The notes under the pieces were generated by a model, which ran no database searches, was not told where the DNA came from, and worked only from the letters and a program-made list of their open reading frames with translations. The position numbers and the translations under genes are program-made. Source: Nitrososphaera sp. (GTDB taxonomy: Archaea; Thermoproteota; Nitrososphaeria; Nitrososphaerales; Nitrososphaeraceae). From it: a DNA stretch of 7,164 nt. Shown here one piece after another: positions 4,282 to 7,164 of the stretch; the stretch's first letter is position 1, and the number at the start of each line of letters is the position of its first letter. The stretch is from positions 1 to 7,164 of the forward strand of contig JAJPDY010000058.1 of the NCBI GenBank assembly GCA_023252395.1, written 5' to 3'.

Positions 4282-5601
4282 ATGGCTCGCGCGATAACAT
4301 CATCTATGAAGCTGGGCTGGACCCTGACCAAGTCGAAAAAGGCAGCAGGCTTGGCAATGATATCGATGCTCTTTATCGCAGTTACCAGTGCCATTCCGCT
4401 GTCGTGGCAACCGGCGTATGCTGCGACATCTTCTGACAACAATGATCCATGCAACTGCGTCATATTCCGGATAGACGACATACAGGACTATTTTGACAAC
4501 CGTGCGCAAGTAGCCGTCTTTGATTTATTCCTAAAGGAAGACGAGAGCCTGTCGGCTGGCGTCATAATGAACGATATAGGGGCAGACCAAGCAATCACGG
4601 ATAAATTGATCGAGGGCCGCGACAGGGGATTGTTTGAATTGAGCATACATGGCTGGGACCACGTGGATTATTCCAAGCTGACTGAAGAAGAGCAAGAGGA
4701 CACGATGATAATGGCAAACGAAAAGATGCAAAAATTATTCGATACCACTGCGTCAATGTTCATTCCGCCTTTCAACACTTTCAACGATGACACGATAAAA
4801 GCCATGACGCAGACCAAACTGAGAATACTGAGTTCAAGCACCACTGAAGACAAGCGTGTCAGCGACTACTTTGTAGCAAATGGAGAAGGTCGCTTGGATG
4901 ATGGCCGCATAATATACCACATGCCAGAGGTTACCACATTTGGTGTAGTGGAAGGCGAGCAGTGGATCCGGATTCCAAACGAGGAAATAATCAAAGCTGT
5001 CGACAATAGCATGGCAAAATACGGATACGCTGTCGTATTATTGCATCCGCAGAACTTTGTCGTAGTACAAGATGGCAAGCCTACTCAAGATGTTGACTAT
5101 GATGCAATTGACGACCTTGCGCGGCTTGTCAAGCTATTTGCGGCAAACTATAAAATCTCAACTTTCGAGAAGGTAGTTGAATCGGAACCCCGGTTGTTCA
5201 CTTTGACATCGTCGCTTGACGGCAAAAGCTATACCATCACCGGCAAGTCTGCGGATGTAAAGATGTCGTCTTTTGAGATTAATCCAAACAAGTCAGTCAA
5301 GATAAACACTGAAGGTCAAGGCGAGCTGGAGTTGACGCTGCCAAAAAGCATGATAGGAGACATTATTTCAATTACAACTGACAATCAACGCAAAATTCAA
5401 TTCGATACAGCAAATAGTGACAGCGCGTCTTTAGCCGTTACATTAACAGTGCCTTCAGAAACAAAATTTGTAGAGATGGCAGGAACCCGCGTGGTGCCAG
5501 AATATCCCATGTTTGCAATAATGCTTTTTGGAATCTGTGTAAGCATCGCTGTAATAATACTGCCAAGGCTGGTCAAGCACAATTATTTTCAGTACTTGTG
5601 A
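4282..5601 (+). CDS. Secreted polysaccharide deacetylase with C-terminal VPEYP membrane anchor
   Basis: A 439-residue surface enzyme of the NodB-fold deacetylase group, predicted to remove acetyl groups from an amino-sugar polymer outside the cell. A signal peptide spans about 1-47 (hydrophobic 21-38, likely cut after AYA). The catalytic domain follows, with FRIDD (62-66; D65, D66), the metal pair in HGWDH (H123, H127), FIPPFN (160-165) replacing the usual RxPYG, and LLHPQNF (253-259) with H255. Residues about 303-395 are strand-rich and look like a beta-sandwich. The end has VPEYP (405-409), a helix (about 410-428) and a basic RLVKH, the pattern of archaeal PEF-CTERM-type sorting tails. C57 and C59 lie just before the domain. 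The ATG is 3 nt after the zinc-finger stop, behind GGAGG. Unlike the operon's other deacetylase homologue, the metal site looks intact. A divergent DUF2334-like esterase is an alternative. Confidence 0.82.
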   Translation: MARAITSSMKLGWTLTKSKKAAGLAMISMLFIAVTSAIPLSWQPAYAATSSDNNDPCNCVIFRIDDIQDYFDNRAQVAVFDLFLKEDESLSAGVIMNDIGADQAITDKLIEGRDRGLFELSIHGWDHVDYSKLTEEEQEDTMIMANEKMQKLFDTTASMFIPPFNTFNDDTIKAMTQTKLRILSSSTTEDKRVSDYFVANGEGRLDDGRIIYHMPEVTTFGVVEGEQWIRIPNEEIIKAVDNSMAKYGYAVVLLHPQNFVVVQDGKPTQDVDYDAIDDLARLVKLFAANYKISTFEKVVESEPRLFTLTSSLDGKSYTITGKSADVKMSSFEINPNKSVKINTEGQGELELTLPKSMIGDIISITTDNQRKIQFDTANSDSASLAVTLTVPSETKFVEMAGTRVVPEYPMFAIMLFGICVSIAVIILPRLVKHNYFQYL

Positions 5602-5646
5602 AATCTTAGACGATCTGAATAATAACAAGGATTGACATGTCTCGTT

Positions 5647-6711
5647 ATGGTCAACAGAACCAGGCTTGCTCTCCGCTCCTCCCATGAAACAGATCTAAAG
5701 AATATGCTCTTTCACTGCGACAACCTAGAGTGCATCGACTACCTGATTGCAAATGGCTTTGAAAATAAAGTCGATCTGGTGTACATTGACCCGCCCTTTC
5801 TGAGTGGCGAGCGCTACTTTCACCGGATAGACAACGACAGCAGCCTTGCGTTTGAAGACCTTTGGAAGCAGAGCAAGTATCTGGAGATGATGTACGCGCG
5901 CCTTGTCGGAATACGCAAGCTCTTGTCATCTGCCGGCTCGCTCTTTATTCATCTGGACTGGCACGCCGTACATTACGTCAAGATAATGATGGATAGGATT
6001 TTCGGTCCGGAAAATTTCAGAAACGAGATCATTGTAAAGCGCGGCCGCAGGAAAAATCTGCAGTACCAGTTTGACTCAATAGACAAGATGCACGCTGCTT
6101 ATGATTCGATACTGTGGTACTCCAAATCTTCAGACGCGAAATTTTCCCTGCCCCTTGCAGAGCACCGCTCTGAGGCAAAGTGGATGGGCTTTTGGAGTAA
6201 TGTCAACAGACCAACGATGCGCTATGAAATTTTCGATTTCACACCCGCAAGAGGGCAGTGGAAGTGGGCAAAAGAAAGGGCGCTAAAGGCTATTGGCAAT
6301 TATCGCTTGTATGAAGAAAAATTTTCTCAAATGACGCTTGAAGAGTACTGGGAGGCGACAGGCAAAAAACTGGAATTTATCCGCAAGCGTGCCAGCGTGA
6401 AATACGCGGAATACTGGATCCCGCCAAAGACCCACCGGATAATCGACAACGTCTGGCTTGACATCGAGGCGTACAACTATTCTACAGGCTACGGCACAGA
6501 AAAGCACGCCGAGCTCTTGGAGCGGATAATTGGGCAGTTCTCTAAAGAAGGCAGCCTTGTGGCTGACTTTTTCTGTGGCTCTGGCACAACGCTTGCTACT
6601 GCAAGCAAACTTTCCAGAAAATGGATCGGCTGCGATTCGTCGCCGGCGGCAATGGCAGTGACAAAAAAGAGGCTCGGCAGCGCAAATTTCGAGGTTATCA
6701 ACATTAATTAA
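5647..6711 (+). CDS. Orphan beta-class DNA methyltransferase (type III Mod-like)
   Basis: A SAM-dependent amino-methyltransferase acting on adenine N6 or cytosine N4 in DNA. From the ATG at 5647 it has 354 residues. YIDPPF (46-51, catalytic motif IV) precedes DFFCGSGTT (307-315, the SAM-binding motif I), which is the beta-class order. Between them lie IHLDWH (101-106), RIFGPENFRNEI (117-128), a target-recognition region (about 135-265) with RGQWKWAKE (202-210), and NVWLDI (268-273). The family's TxKP before motif I reads TEKH (284-287). DPPF and the short length suit solitary methylases rather than full type III Mod of about 600 residues. No restriction gene follows. A TTG at 5632 would add five residues, but AAGGA then abuts it directly, so I prefer the ATG. 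Its recognition sequence is unknown. A gap of 45 nt separates it from the polysaccharide operon. Confidence 0.85.
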   Translation: MVNRTRLALRSSHETDLKNMLFHCDNLECIDYLIANGFENKVDLVYIDPPFLSGERYFHRIDNDSSLAFEDLWKQSKYLEMMYARLVGIRKLLSSAGSLFIHLDWHAVHYVKIMMDRIFGPENFRNEIIVKRGRRKNLQYQFDSIDKMHAAYDSILWYSKSSDAKFSLPLAEHRSEAKWMGFWSNVNRPTMRYEIFDFTPARGQWKWAKERALKAIGNYRLYEEKFSQMTLEEYWEATGKKLEFIRKRASVKYAEYWIPPKTHRIIDNVWLDIEAYNYSTGYGTEKHAELLERIIGQFSKEGSLVADFFCGSGTTLATASKLSRKWIGCDSSPAAMAVTKKRLGSANFEVININ

Positions 6712-6715
6712 ACAG

Positions 6716-7164
6716 ATGCGCGGTAAATCCGCCGTGAGCAGCGTCCAAAAGCCTGCCGACTATGAAGTCCTGCTAAAGAGGTTGCAGGACAAGCTGGGCA
6801 ACACTGCCAAGAAGGCAAGGTCAAGGCTTGAAATTCCTGCCCCTCAGATAATCTGGGTAGGCAAGAACACCATCTTCCGCAACTTTATGGAGTTCCCAAA
6901 AGCATTGCGTAGGGATCCGGAAAAGTTCCTGCTCTACCTCAACAAAGAGCTTGCTTCTGCCGGATACATTGCTGGCGAGCGCGTGATATTCCTTGGACGC
7001 AAGACGCCTTCGTCGTTTGGCGCGCTAATCGACCGCTACGTCAAAGATTATGTCCAGTGCCCGGTATGCGGAAGCCCGGATACTCATACTGAAAAGAACA
7101 AGAAAGTGGCGTTTTTGATCTGCGAAGCATGCGGAGCAAAATCGTCGATAAAGGGCAACTACGC
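6716..7164 (+). CDS. Translation initiation factor 2 subunit beta (aIF2-beta), 3' end cut by window
   Basis: This is the archaeal homologue of eIF2-beta, part of the heterotrimer that brings initiator Met-tRNA to the ribosome. The 149 residues visible are almost the whole protein (usually about 135-150). An N-terminal helix (about 14-38) is followed by the core NTIFRNFMEFPKALRRDPEK (51-70), LLYLNKELASAG (72-83) and FLGRKTP (92-98). Then comes the C-terminal zinc ribbon, C115-x2-C118 and C136-x2-C139, with YVQCPVCGSPDT (112-123) and ICEACGAKS (135-143). The reading frame is open to the last base. The ATG is 4 nt after the methyltransferase stop and lacks a strong Shine-Dalgarno site. A GTG at codon 7 is a less likely alternative. 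As a core gene it is useful for placing the organism within the archaea. Confidence 0.95.
   Translation, partial: MRGKSAVSSVQKPADYEVLLKRLQDKLGNTAKKARSRLEIPAPQIIWVGKNTIFRNFMEFPKALRRDPEKFLLYLNKELASAGYIAGERVIFLGRKTPSSFGALIDRYVKDYVQCPVCGSPDTHTEKNKKVAFLICEACGAKSSIKGNY

Noticed and set aside
5602..5646. Terminator after the polysaccharide operon
   Set aside because: The 45-base gap has no stable hairpin and no oligo-T tract that I can see.
5647..6711. Complete type III restriction-modification system
   Set aside because: No Res helicase/nuclease gene follows; the next gene is aIF2-beta, and the protein is short for a type III Mod.
1..7164. CRISPR array, tRNA or rRNA genes
   Set aside because: No regularly spaced repeats and no T-arm/acceptor pattern were found on reading both strands.

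Overview
The window looks archaeal, most likely from a Nitrososphaera-like ammonia-oxidising thaumarchaeon. The support is the rightmost gene, the beta subunit of archaeal initiation factor 2 (aIF2-beta) with its C-terminal zinc ribbon, plus a surface protein with an archaeal VPEYP-plus-helix C-terminal anchor, AT-rich TATA-like elements and tightly packed genes. The lineage below 'archaeon' is my inference.

Left part (1-1024): the window opens with the first 25 codons of a minus-strand DegT/DnrJ/EryC1-type sugar aminotransferase. A gap with two small perfect dyads follows, then a minus-strand four-helix membrane protein of unknown function (284-694, TTG start). The 330-base stretch 695-1024 holds the decayed C-terminal end of a DDE transposase (746-868, minus). 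It also holds the presumed promoter region of the operon to its right.

Central operon (1025-5601, plus): five genes are packed with gaps of 3-11 nt or a 4-nt overlap. They are (1) a short UDP-sugar dehydrogenase lacking the C-terminal nucleotide-binding domain; (2) a membrane-anchored NodB-fold protein that has lost its metal-ligand motifs; (3) a membrane GT2 synthase of the hyaluronan/chitin synthase type; (4) a 60-residue C2H2 zinc-finger protein; (5) a secreted polysaccharide deacetylase with intact DD and HxxxH motifs and a sortase-like tail. The logic resembles nodB/nodC and hasA/hasB combined. One enzyme would supply a uronic-acid nucleotide sugar, a membrane synthase would polymerise and export a beta-linked chain, and surface deacetylase-fold proteins would modify or bind it. 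The inferred product is an exopolysaccharide; its chemistry cannot be read from the sequence.

Right part (5602-7164, plus): an orphan beta-class DNA methyltransferase (DPPF before FCGSGTT) with no restriction partner in view lies 4 nt upstream of the aIF2-beta gene, which runs off the window end. No tRNA, rRNA, CRISPR array or intact mobile element was seen.
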